From Podospora pseudoanserina (Eukaryota > Ascomycota > Sordariomycetes > Sordariales > Podosporaceae), in the NCBI RefSeq assembly GCF_035222485.1, contig NC_085924.1:1116001-1180000 (forward strand): a stretch of DNA of 64,000 nt, written 5' to 3'. The notes beneath the pieces were generated by a model. The model had not been told where the DNA came from. It saw nothing but the letters and a program-made list of their open reading frames with translations, and made no database searches. This document shows, one piece after another, positions 18,284-27,996 of the stretch. Numbering within the stretch: the first letter of the stretch is position 1; each line of letters opens with the position of its first letter. A program made the position numbers and the translations under genes.

Positions 18284-20488
18284 ATGGGTCTCCTGGGTCA
18301 CACACCCAACGGGAAACCAGCCTTTCTCAACCCAAGAATACCCCCGCAGCGAGCTATTAGGGACCGTCTTCTACGCCAGATCTCCCATCGCTCCGCGCCT
18401 ATCCGTATGCAAACAGATACCCGTCACCTTTCACGTAACCCAGGACAAGACCTCGACAACGGTTTTGCCTTGCCCAGACAACCAGAACTCGCTCCCTTCG
18501 AATTGGATTTCTCGGAACAGAATGGTATGCCGAGTAGTGTGGGGAGAGGTTCATTGGAGAACCGACAAGCTGAGTCTGACTGGTTGACCAGACTGGTCGA
18601 GACAGTCGATTCCTTGCAACAAAAGGGGGATAGCTTGGACAGGCTGGTGGAGAAACTGTCCAAGATGGCGGATGATGGGGGGTTCAGGCAGGGAACCATG
18701 GACACATCCATGCTAGCAATGCTGGTGGCGAACCCTATTTTGCAGATGATGAGAGACATGGATAGGGAGGGCTGTGAGGTTACGGACGACATGATTCGGC
18801 AGTCAACCGCCGAGATCAGGAAGCTAGCGGGCATAACCGGAAAAGGATTCAACAAGGTGTTGGCTCAGTTGAGCAAAATGCAAGACACCTCTGTTGACAA
18901 GTCGGATACCCTCAAAGTCACGGCGGAGGAAAAGGCTGAGGTCGAGGCTGAGCGGGATCTTGCGAGGCAGCGGAACAGCCGTGCCTGCAATCACCTCCCT
19001 TCCATCGTGTTCTGGCAGCCTTCGTCCAGTGCAAACAACTCGCTGAGCCACCTGGCCAGCAGCAGACTGTGGAACTGGAACCCTATCAACTTTGCGGTCT
19101 TTCTGTCGCCCAGCTCTACCGACAACCATGACGACCTCTCGCTCGTCGACACCGCCATGGCAGAAGCTTTCTTCTCCCGAGTTACCTACCGCGTCGCCCG
19201 ACACAGGCATCACCACTTTCTTGGCTACAGTGAAGTGAGGCTCCCATGCGAAGCTGAGGGCCAGGGTCCGCTGATTGTCGGCCGGGACCCTCCATCCATT
19301 GCTAACTGGGGAGCATGGGCCTGCGTGAATGCCATGTTGCAGGGCGTGGATGAGTACTGTTGCTGTCCAGAGGAAGCCAACTACTGCCTGAGGTATCAAG
19401 TGTGGCGTATCCCCCCAGGCACTGTTGGATCGGAGCTAAACGTCTTGAAGCTGATGTGGTTCGATATTGATCCGCTGCGGACTGGGTGGGATGTCGTGCA
19501 GGCCATGGGCAAAAGCTATTGGATCCCGGTCAATTTCGTGCAGCTATTTGCGCCTGCGAGGTATGCCACCCAGAACCACCCGCAGTGGTGTGATCTGTCA
19601 GCGGTCGAGGGATTTTTCGTGGCCCTTGTCATTGGTAACTCTTCAGGAAAACACGACGAGTGTTTTCGACAAGCCGAGTATCTCTTGGGAGATGCCGAGT
19701 TGGACGGGACTGACAGTGACGGTGTGATCAGCAATCACTGCGATACCAAGCGGACTACGCCCTCCACCTGGGACCAGGAGCTGCGCCGCGACGGGGACCT
19801 GGACAACTGGCGGTGCCTGAACTTTGTATTGGCACTTTCACAGGATCAGGCCGAGGCGCATCGGCGCACTGCGTGCACCCGACGGGGTCAGCGGGCGCCA
19901 GATAGCTGGAGCGTAGAACTATGCTGTTGTCCGGAACGCACCCCATTTTGTCTGGCCATCCGGCTGGACAACCAGAGGGACACCAGCGGTGAGAACTACA
20001 AGTTGGTTCGGATCAAGTGGATCATGCGGAGCGACAGGCTGTACGAGGCTAATCGGCTGTTGCAATCACCTGTCTGGCCCATCATGAACCGTGAGGCTGA
20101 GGAGAGACTGAAGGTGGTATTCCAGACAGAGGTACCGGAAGAGTGCGACAACTGTAAGGCGGATCAGGACGACGAGGAGACGGATGAAGATGAAGACAAT
20201 GATGAAGAGATGAGAGAAACTGAGCAAAAGGAAACCATGTCGCCCCTTTTCAGCGAGAGTGATGATGATGACGGTGAGGAAGATCAGGATGGATCACCTG
20301 ACACTCTGGACTTTACACGCGCCTACTCTCCTCGTCGGTCGCTGCCTAGGGTGGCCGAGCGGAGACCATGGTCTGGTGAGGAGGAAGGGGAGGATCAGGC
20401 CAGAAGCAAACGGCGTCGGGTGGATATCACAACCGAGATCAGTGGGTTGAAGGGGATCGCTAAAACCCTGAAGCTCCCTCTCCCTTAA
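18284..20488 (+). CDS. Orphan protein with duplicated CCCPE module
   Basis: Single exon, 734 residues from ATG 18284. I recognise no family. Residues about 90-240 are helical (DSLQQKGDSLDRLVEKL and similar). The middle holds an internal duplication: about residue 345 has W-x-C-V-N, followed by CCCPE-x3-YCL and then KLMWF; about residue 509 has W-x-C-L-N, followed by CCCPE-x3-FCL and then KLVRIKW. Each copy is followed by a hydrophobic W-rich strand pattern. Residues about 630-690 are very acidic (Asp and Glu runs), and near the C-terminus a basic KRRRVDI motif could be a nuclear localisation signal. Triple Cys before Pro-Glu twice in one protein suggests metal binding or disulphides. No signal peptide. 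Neighbours give no functional hint. Confidence 0.75.
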   Translation: MGLLGHTPNGKPAFLNPRIPPQRAIRDRLLRQISHRSAPIRMQTDTRHLSRNPGQDLDNGFALPRQPELAPFELDFSEQNGMPSSVGRGSLENRQAESDWLTRLVETVDSLQQKGDSLDRLVEKLSKMADDGGFRQGTMDTSMLAMLVANPILQMMRDMDREGCEVTDDMIRQSTAEIRKLAGITGKGFNKVLAQLSKMQDTSVDKSDTLKVTAEEKAEVEAERDLARQRNSRACNHLPSIVFWQPSSSANNSLSHLASSRLWNWNPINFAVFLSPSSTDNHDDLSLVDTAMAEAFFSRVTYRVARHRHHHFLGYSEVRLPCEAEGQGPLIVGRDPPSIANWGAWACVNAMLQGVDEYCCCPEEANYCLRYQVWRIPPGTVGSELNVLKLMWFDIDPLRTGWDVVQAMGKSYWIPVNFVQLFAPARYATQNHPQWCDLSAVEGFFVALVIGNSSGKHDECFRQAEYLLGDAELDGTDSDGVISNHCDTKRTTPSTWDQELRRDGDLDNWRCLNFVLALSQDQAEAHRRTACTRRGQRAPDSWSVELCCCPERTPFCLAIRLDNQRDTSGENYKLVRIKWIMRSDRLYEANRLLQSPVWPIMNREAEERLKVVFQTEVPEECDNCKADQDDEETDEDEDNDEEMRETEQKETMSPLFSESDDDDGEEDQDGSPDTLDFTRAYSPRRSLPRVAERRPWSGEEEGEDQARSKRRRVDITTEISGLKGIAKTLKLPLP

Positions 20489-21059
20489 AGAGAAGGAGAG
20501 ATTTCAAGACGGTGTTGATGAATGGTTATAGACTGTTAAGTGTTATAGGATGATATCTGGGTTAGTGTTTATTTTCAGATGAACGTGGGACGCGGAAAGG
20601 TCTAATGGGTTACGAGGAAGTTTGGATAATTTTAGTATACCTATGTTTTGGATAGGTGCTGCATGTATAGTGGAAGTCGGAAGGATTTGATATGTTTACG
20701 AGAACATTGTGGGGCAGGTTTTTGTTTTCTTCTTTATCTAACAATTGAATCTTTTACCTATGACCTACACCTGTATCCAGCCGTAGGCCTTTAACATCAA
20801 GTACCTTATTCTGTACATGTTTGCATTCTTATCACTTATCTCTGGCGTTTGCAATCTTTAACAGGCGCTTGCACGCCCCATCATCTCCTCCCATGTCGAA
20901 TTGATTGGACAACAACCGCTAGTGTTCGCCACCCCGTTCATGCCCAATATTTTATTCTTCCCCGCCGCCGGGCATTCCCATATCACACACTCATACCTAC
21001 CTACCTGATCTTCCATCCGTCCCGTCTTATGCGTGTCAGTTCATTCCCACCATCACAAA
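20489..21059. other. Intergenic, no gene seen
   Basis: 3' region of the 18284 gene and promoter of the 21060 gene. AT-rich in the first 400 bp; no supported frame. Confidence 0.5.
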
Positions 21060-21797
21060 ATGTCCAAACAATCCACCCCCACCAAAACCCCCAAACCACC
21101 CCCCTCCATCATCTCCACCCAAATCGGTTCTGACTACGACGACCTCGAGAACGACCCCCCAACACCCCCCTCCACCTCCTTCTCCTTCGCCAGCCCCTCC
21201 ACCTCCCGTGCGCCATCTCCGCAGCGTCAGAAGATGTGCATCCCTCTGTCCCTCCCATATTGCAAAGAGGGTGCGATCCCCACACCAGGAAAGACTTACA
21301 TCATTACCGCACTGTATCTTCCTTCCTCGCCGCATCGTCATTGCCCCACCGATGATGAAGACAGCAGCAACCAGATCCTGAGGGCCATGACCCTATGTGG
21401 GGGGCAGCTCAAGCTGCAGGAGCTACGGCGAATGAATGTGACGACTGGGTGTTGGTTCTGGGAGTGCATTACCAAGGAAGGATGGCTTGGTTTTAGGAAT
21501 GTGGCTAGTGGGACATATCTGGGCCAGAATGGAAAGCTGGAAGTGGTGGCGACTGCTCCGCACTGTAAAGCGTGGGAGTGGTTTTGCGTGAGGAGGGTTC
21601 CGTTTGTGGATCGAGCTGGGGGGAAGGAGAAAGAGAGGGATGGGTACGTGTTGTTGATAAAGCATTGGGATACATTGAGGTGGGTGGACGTGTCGATTGT
21701 GCCGGATGGGACGGTGAATAAGGAGAGGTGGTGCTTGGCGGGAACGGACAGGGCGACGGTGTGGGGGTTTGTCGAGGTTGGGGAGCATGATGGGTGA
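21060..21797 (+). CDS. W-rich beta-trefoil-like hypothetical protein 1
   Basis: Single exon of 245 residues from ATG 21060 (context AAAATG). The first 60 residues are Pro, Ser and Thr rich and disordered. The rest is a beta-rich, Trp-rich domain: GKTYIITALYL, CWFWECI, GWLGFRNVASGTYLG, KAWEWFCV, LRWVDVSI-PDG and a terminal VWGFVEV. Repeated GxYLG and WxF hairpins suggest a beta-trefoil (ricin- or fascin-like) fold; that is inference. A likely paralogue lies at 26112-26831: it shares the P-x-x-G-x-x-Y start, a W-x-W core, an R-W-[VI] strand followed by PDG, and a terminal W-x-F-x-x-V. No signal peptide, so probably cytosolic. Confidence 0.7.
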   Translation: MSKQSTPTKTPKPPPSIISTQIGSDYDDLENDPPTPPSTSFSFASPSTSRAPSPQRQKMCIPLSLPYCKEGAIPTPGKTYIITALYLPSSPHRHCPTDDEDSSNQILRAMTLCGGQLKLQELRRMNVTTGCWFWECITKEGWLGFRNVASGTYLGQNGKLEVVATAPHCKAWEWFCVRRVPFVDRAGGKEKERDGYVLLIKHWDTLRWVDVSIVPDGTVNKERWCLAGTDRATVWGFVEVGEHDG

Positions 21798-21960
21798 GGT
21801 GATGGGGTTGGGACGACATGGATGGTTGCAAGTATGAACGACGTCTATTCGATCGTGATACAACGTTTGAGAAAGGTCGGAAGCGCTTCTGAATACATAG
21901 TAGGAGTGAAGAAACAACCACCGGATAGCCTTTGCCTTCACCGCACCCAAGGCTTTCGCC

Positions 21961-23595
21961 TCAAGCCTCCCTCCTCGTAATCGTCACATTCATATGCTCA
22001 TGCAGCGTCGCCCCATAGTTCCAATACTCAAACGGCTTCGCCGGGTCAGTCATGGCAAAGTCATATCTCAAAAACAACTGTCGGTCCCAAATTGTCAGCA
22101 TCATTCCCATGCAACTTTGATCAGATCAGCAACGAAAAACACTCACCTCGAACAACACCTTTCTCAACTCGGTATACGCCAACTTCTTCCCCAAGCACTC
22201 CCACCTCGTCCCGGAAGCAAACACCAACCCCTGCGTCAACTCCATCTCCTTCAACCTCTTGGGGTCCCTCTCCTCCACCCACCTACTCGGATTAAACCTG
22301 TCCGCATCTTCCCCAAAAACACTCTTATCTCTCATGACGGTAAACTCGGATATCCCCACTGCCGTGCCCGCGGGGACTTGATATCCGCAAACGACATCAT
22401 CCTTGTCCGAGCACTTGAGCTGCAATCCCGAGATAGGCGGCCACATTCTCAACCCTTCCTTGATGACCGCATTCAGATAACCCAGTTCGAGCGCCTCAGC
22501 GTCAGCAATAACCGGCCTGGTGACCTTCCCCGACCTGATCGCGTTGTCGATTTCCGCCTGAAGAGCACCGTGCGCGGCGGGGGTGGTTGAAAGATAAAAC
22601 ACCGTCATCCTCAACGCCGTGGCGGTAGTGTCGGTCCCCCCAAACAGCATGATCAACACCTCCGCCTCGACTTCTTGACGAGAGAGGTTACTCTCCACAA
22701 ACCGCTGGAGGATGTCCTCCTCCCCTTTGGCCTTGTTCTCGTACCGGACATCAACCCTGTCTTTGATCAGCCCAAGCAGCTTCCCCATCCCGTTGTTGTC
22801 ATGCGGTTTGGGCAGCAGGCTTTTCACCAGGGGGTTGTTCATCAAGGAGATAATCACCGGAAACAATCCGAGGGTGGTGACGGTGGGGAGCATGCCCTCC
22901 AGGGTGCTGATCGTGTTGTTGAAATCCTCGTCAACATCCAGATACCCAAAGGGAGTGGTGAACCCCAGCGCGGAGGTGGTGTCTTGGGTGAAGTAAAGGA
23001 ACTTGCGCGCCATGTCCATGGGTCGGATGCCGGTTTCCTTGGAGGAGACGTATTTCTTCTCGATAAGCCCCAGAAGCTTCCCGACTTGGGTGTCGATCAC
23101 GCCTTCTTGTGTGGTTATTCCTTTGGCGTTATACCCCGGGAGGACGTTGCTGCGGATGCGGTGGTGGACTTTGTTCTCGTTGGCGGTGAGGATGTTGTCG
23201 TTGGCTGGATCGAAGCGGAAGCCGTTGTACCAGACGTCGCGGTGCCAGCCTGAGTGGACGGACCACATCCGGCGGATCTCTTTGGTGTCGCTGCAGATGA
23301 GCCTGTTGTGATGATGGAGTTAGTCTGAATACGCGGGACGTAGGCGAGTTTGAGGGTGTCGTTACCAGTTCGGTCCAACCCTTGCCAACGGTCCATACTC
23401 GCCGGCGACTTCGGCGAGCGCATTTGGGATCCTGCCCGCCATGGTTTTTCTGAAAATCCATGATCGAGACAGTGCCGCCCCGGCAGGGCCGGGGATATGC
23501 CGGAGCCGGAGATAGGTCTTGATCCTGGACGCAAAAATGTACAAGACTGATGAGACCAGAACGCCCGTCAGGACGAGGCTGTTGAAGATGACCAT
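21961..23595 (-). CDS. Cytochrome P450 monooxygenase (microsomal)
   Basis: Exons 23595-23366, 23302-22147 and 22077-21961 (introns 63 and 69 bp) encode 500 residues. An N-terminal membrane helix (about 4-22) is followed by the RHIPGPAG hinge. The I-helix has MLFGGTDTTATA, the K-helix KEGLR (ExxR), then PSRWVEE and the heme loop FASGTRWECLGKKLA with Cys about 446 as thiolate ligand. The spacing R-W-E-C-L-G is that of the pisatin-demethylase-like fungal P450s. It should hydroxylate or demethylate a small hydrophobic compound at the ER with a P450 reductase partner. It lies 6.5 kb from the alcohol oxidase, BVMO, SDR and hydrolase group and could supply the first oxidation, but the two are separated by unrelated genes. 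Confidence 0.92.
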
Positions 23596-24493
23596 CTTTC
23601 ACCCTTTTTGCTCTTTTACGAGAAAAAGAGAGAAAAAGACCAGGAAAGCATGCGACGGTCCCTGGGACATCTGCCCCCGGTGGGATGGGACCCGGCCTTT
23701 TCATAAAGCCCATCCTTGATACCCTTGAAGAAACCCACAATGGTCTGCATGAGTCTGCAGCTCAAAGTGGTGTTCCGACCCTGTAGACGACCCTTGATAG
23801 TGGATTCAATGGCTTCATACGGGGTACGTAGCAAGCCATTCGCCAGTGAGAAGTCGGAATTCGTCATGAACCTTGTTTGTGAGGCCTGTTGCAAAAAGTC
23901 GTGGCATGCAGGCCACTGCTTCCGTATCAGATAGTTGCTGCGCCCCCCTTCTTGAGAACTGATGGATTTGGTAAGCGTGCGGGGACAGATGCCAGGTTCG
24001 CATGGCGGTTTTGTGGTTTTGGGTCTTGGTAACACAAATCATTCGTCGACAGATCTTGTGTGTGAATGCGAGTGGTTATTAATGGCCGAATGGTTTAACC
24101 GCCGATCACAGTCAGCTTTTGCGTGTTTCTTGTTCGGCGAGATAAGGTGCCGGGTGGTGGTTGTTATTAAGCAGTAATTCGCCTCTGACGATATTGGATT
24201 GGATTATGGCCGAATGCCCAAGTGGTGACGCTCCAGATGTTCCAAGAAGTGCTTATTAATGCTGCCCAGAAGCCCACTTCAGCCCGGCTCAGTCATCAAA
24301 CAGCAGGTAGCGATTCTGGTTGTAGCCTATTGGATCATAGCTACGACTGACTGGTTGTCCTTACTGAGCCTCGAGACGTGCTCGTGTCTTCGTACATGGA
24401 TCAGATGGGAGGAGGGGGGTGCTGGTGAGTGGTATTCAGAAAAGACCAGTAATCAGAAGGCGGGAGCGCGTCACCCATCGCAACCCTAGGTAC
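23596..24493. other. Intergenic upstream of the P450
   Basis: About 900 bp with no supported gene. Short overlapping frames only. Confidence 0.5.
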
Positions 24494-24504
24494 CTAAGGT
24501 ACCT
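24487..24504. repeat. AGGTACCT double palindrome, second copy
   Basis: Identical 18-mer to 10311-10328. It overlaps the end of the fructosamine-kinase-like pseudogene, supplying its last codons and stop. Confidence 0.75.
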
Positions 24505-25797
24505 GCTCAACAATCGTGCCCAACTCCTCTGGGCAATACTTGTTGCACAGTGTCTTCATGTTGGTCATGACACTAAGCCAATGTATTAGCCCTGATCTTG
24601 ACGCCAAGAAACACAAAAAGCAAGGCAGCACGACTCACATCTCTCGAGGATCTGACCCCGGAATAAGAACCGCAGCCGAAAGATCAAAGCGGAGTGAGTA
24701 CAGCAGATTCCTATCATTACGCTCCTCAACTACCCCCATCATTACCACCACCTCCCTTGAGTCTCAACTTGTTGAAAGGTAAAGGCCTACCAGGTTCATC
24801 AGGCGGAAAACACCGCTTATACTGCTCCACATACTCCTTCCTACTCAGCCTATGCCTCACCGCCCTCCAGTTCCCAATCTCGTGTTCGTTGTGGGCGTAT
24901 AAGGTCGTTGGATCAAAGACAAATGGCTTCCCAGTTGTCTCATTAGCAGCGCTGTTCTCATCCCAGAGGTCACCGTGGATCAAGCAGGGCTTGATCTTCC
25001 CTTCCAAGGGTTCCAACATACGAGGAATTATGTTGCCGAGAACTAAGTGACTAATGCGCTGGAATTCGTCATGGCTGTGATGCCCTTCGTGCTGTTGCTA
25101 AGAAAGCGAGATGGTGTGGCCGAGGATGTCGCGGAACAAGGTCGTCCAGGATGGTTGCCACTTGATGACGTCGTAAGGGTTTGGTGCCGTGGCAGGGAGG
25201 TTCGTGGAAGCCAAAATTCTCCTGTGGGGGAGATGGATGTCTTGTGGAGATGAGCGAGCTGGGCGACGAAGGCTTGCGAGGCGGGTGGTTTGAAGTCCGA
25301 TGTGGTGGGAGGAGGCGAGTGAGAAGTAAGACGTAGATTCTGTAGTCTCGTTCCAGAATGAACCCCAGCCGTAGGCTTCGGGTACGAAAGAGGGGGGCAC
25401 CGAGCCAATTGCGTTCAATCCAGAGATTTCGGCTGTGATCATTCTTTTGGCAGTGGCACCCAGGGATCGCTCGGGTGCTCTCTAGAAGATAAGACTGTCA
25501 GCAAATAAGGTGGCCAGTATGAGAGCGAGGACCGTCCACGAACCTGGAGGAAAAAATCTCCGACGCTGCCATCGGGAAGTTGCGCCGTGATCTTGGCGGT
25601 CTGGCCCCCAGAGCGATCTTCCGTAGTGCCTGGCGCCGATCAACTTGAAGCCCTTGGTGGGAAATGTGCGCCTCAGTTTCTTGTCTGGCAGATGGTTCCA
25701 GTCCTGGAGCAAAAGATTCACCCAGTTCGGGCTTGGGAACAGGCCCAGAAGGTGCTTCTGTTCCGACGTGGCGGTTGAGCTCAGCCAAGTCGGCCAT
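24494..25797 (-). pseudogene. Fructosamine-3-kinase-like gene, broken
   Basis: Strong pieces of the fungal FN3K/ketosamine-kinase family occur in order but not in one frame. They are: ARHYGRSLW then GQTAKIT-QLPDGS; EISGLNAI and FVPEAYGWGSF; QLAHLHKTSISPTGEF; KPCLIHGDLWDEN (catalytic HGD) with FVFDPTTLYAHNEHEIGNWR; and RNDRNLLYSLRFDL. C-terminal splicing looks intact: introns 24790-24730 (61 bp) and 24638-24573 (66 bp) restore frame and family sequence. An upstream intron follows DFFLQ (GTTCGT to TTCTAG). The middle is damaged: a shift at the C5 run 25605-25609, another near 25300, two more around 25170-25210 (one at a TTTT run), and a TAG at 25100-25098. Intact family members phosphorylate sugar adducts on proteins and so reverse glycation. 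Sequencing error is possible but would need several independent errors in one gene. Confidence 0.75.
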
Positions 25798-26111
25798 TCT
25801 GTCGATATTTACAAATCTCAAAAGAAGAAGAAAAAGGAAAACGGACGAAGTATAAGCGCGATAGTGAGTAGAGTACTCGGTTGATTTGAAAAGAAAAAAA
25901 TAATTCAACAGTGCAGCCTACGCAGTGCGAAGCCAGTGGTGTTTGTTGGTTGGTTGGCACGAACTGGCTGTTGGTCACGAGAGATGAATCGCCAACAGGA
26001 TAACCTGATAGACAGGTGACAAAGCGGCAAAGCCTAACGCGACAACATCAATCCTCTGTTCTGCGGACGAAAGAAACAGCACCCGATTCATTGACAGGGC
26101 CTATCTTACAG
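25798..26111. other. Intergenic, no gene seen
   Basis: Short spacer between the kinase pseudogene start and the end of the 26112 gene; no supported frame. Confidence 0.5.
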
Positions 26112-26831
26112 CTAAGGGCCCGAAACCCTGATAAACTCCCACCCAATTGCCTCCCCTCTCTTCTCAAACGCCAGACACCCTCTCTTCACCTCTGCCACAA
26201 GCCCAATCTGGTCGTCACCGAGCCGCTTCCCTCCTTTAGAGAGACACGTCTCCTTGAATTTGATCTTGTCCAAGACGGGATCCCTCCTCATTTCCCAATC
26301 CACCGAAATTACCACCTTGCCATCAGGGTTGAGCTTCACGTCCAGCAGGATCCAGCGTGTGCCATTGTCTTCTAGCCACGGGCTCTTGAGCCGTATCATT
26401 GTCTCGTCACCAGCGATGTCCTCAAATGTCCATTTCCAGCTAATGTGCGGCGACTCTTCTGGATTGTGCGACGACGAGATCAGGAAAAAACGTCGCTTTG
26501 TATGCCCGAGGATGCAGCCGGTTGTAGGCACACGTAGGAGGTATGTTTGCCCAAGTGCTGGGAACGTGTCCGGGACGACCTTTGGCCCGAGGAAATCGCT
26601 AGGAGATTGTGCCTTTGGTGCTGGTGGTGGGCAATCAGGCATTTCGATATCGGTGGAACCGTGAACGGAAATGAGCAAGTCGGCCAGACTCATTTCAGAT
26701 GCAGAGTCGTGGGCTGTCGAACTATTGATACTATTGATAAAAAAGGACGGGAAATTCGGCTCGCTGCCGGAAACCCCGACTTGGTCGATGTCCATTGTTT
26801 CTGTTAGGGCCTCGTCAGTGGATGTCGGCAT
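26112..26831 (-). CDS. W-rich beta-trefoil-like hypothetical protein 2
   Basis: Single exon of 239 residues. The N-terminal 85 residues are acidic and disordered (SEPNFPSF, ISVHGSTDIEMPDCPPP). The C-terminal domain is beta-rich: FPALGQTYLLRV, CILGHTKRRFFLI, SWKWTFEDI, TRWILLDVKLNPDG, VDWEMRRDP, and a terminal GWEFIRV. The order of Trp motifs and the RW-x4-PDG strand match the 21060 gene, so I take them as paralogues. No signal peptide or membrane helix. Function unknown; the fold suggestion (beta-trefoil) is inference. Confidence 0.65.
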   Translation of the reverse strand: MPTSTDEALTETMDIDQVGVSGSEPNFPSFFINSINSSTAHDSASEMSLADLLISVHGSTDIEMPDCPPPAPKAQSPSDFLGPKVVPDTFPALGQTYLLRVPTTGCILGHTKRRFFLISSSHNPEESPHISWKWTFEDIAGDETMIRLKSPWLEDNGTRWILLDVKLNPDGKVVISVDWEMRRDPVLDKIKFKETCLSKGGKRLGDDQIGLVAEVKRGCLAFEKRGEAIGWEFIRVSGP

Positions 26832-27142
26832 TTTTGTCGCAATGTATTGTGCTTACCCATGATGGCAAGATTTGAAAACGTCTCGAGTGAAAATTTCTAG
26901 GTATTTACTGCTGGTTGCTGCCGGAACACACGCTGATGTAAAATTGTAATCGAAATTGATTGTGTGGGAATCGAAATCTGGACGACAGGAGCAAAGAAGG
27001 AGCTCAAACTTCCTCGATGTTGGAGCCTGACTCAGCAAACAACCTCAGGGAGCATACTGGGAATGACTGCCTCGGGCATCTGTACGTGTCAGGTGCGAGG
27101 GCAGGAAGCCATGGGTCACCAGGTAAGTATCTGTGGCTAGCA

Positions 27143-27179
<37 letters not shown>

Positions 27180-27295
27180 CAGAAGATCAGATGAAGAATT
27201 TCAACGCACTATAGCCTGTTGAACCTTTGATCCATTTCGAGAAATCCTAGCCTCAGTTCTCCTGTTGCTGTCTAGATTTTATCTACCTAATTTTG
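26832..27295. other. Intergenic with AC microsatellite
   Basis: Promoter of the 26112 gene and 3' side of the 27296 gene; the only notable element is the AC repeat at 27144-27176. Confidence 0.5.
27144..27176. repeat. (AC)n dinucleotide microsatellite
   Basis: Sixteen uninterrupted AC units plus one base. Confidence 0.95.
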
Positions 27296-27996
27296 TCACA
27301 CAAACGTCGATTTGACAGCTCTAGGAAAGTGGCTATGCTCCGTATGAGTCTCCAACCCAGCAAGGTTGATGTCCTTCCTAGCTGTCTCAGGGCACTGAAA
27401 AAGAGATGGATATCCTACCTTTGCCATCTCCTCCAATCTATCAACATTATTCAACCCAGGCCTCTCACCACCGACTCCCTCCAGCTTTGCATATCTGTAT
27501 GTTGAATTGTTCTCCGAGGTAGAATCAGACCACATGATCCCCTCGCCCATCTTGTTATATGTCAAACCAAATGGTTCGATGGCCCCCTCAGTCTTGTTAA
27601 GCTTGATTTTCAGCTCGTCCGCAGGCGCTCTCCCTGAGAAATTGACAGACTGTCGACCCGTGGGTCTGACAGGAGTCGGCGTAGCTCCAAAGTCTGATCC
27701 CTCCATCGCTACCCCACACTCCACAGACAGGTCCAATCGCCCTGTGGATGGTACGGAGACAGATCGAACCGGAATCTAGGCCAGTGATTTGGATTGTGAG
27801 GCAGGATACTAAAGGAAATGGCGTGGTCAGTGTCATAGTCGCAAATAACGTAGATGTGGCCAGGCTCAGGGATCGAGTCTTGACGGAGGGGAAGAGTCCT
27901 ATGGGGGCTGGGTGCAGAGAAGTCCAATCGCGAGCGGCGGCAGAGAACTTTCTGAGCGGCGGGGCGACGCTTGGTGATGGCGCTGGTTGGCTTCAT
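27296..27996 (-). CDS. Hypothetical protein 3, possibly of the same W-rich family
   Basis: Proposed exons 27996-27718 and 27649-27296 encode 210 residues; the 68 bp intron (GTGGGG to CGACAG) is phase 0 and is needed because the two long frames differ. The N-terminus is basic (KRRPAAQKVLCRRSRLD). Then come IPEPGHIYVICDYD, which resembles the P-x-x-G-x-x-Y start of the 21060 and 26112 proteins, PRFRFDLSPYHP, and after the intron SVNFSGRAPADELKIKLN, EPFGLTYNKMGEGIMW and TYRYAKLEGVGGE. The donor is weak, so a frameshifted pseudogene is an alternative. It is adjacent to the 26112 gene in the same orientation, consistent with tandem duplication, though similarity is weak. Confidence 0.45.
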
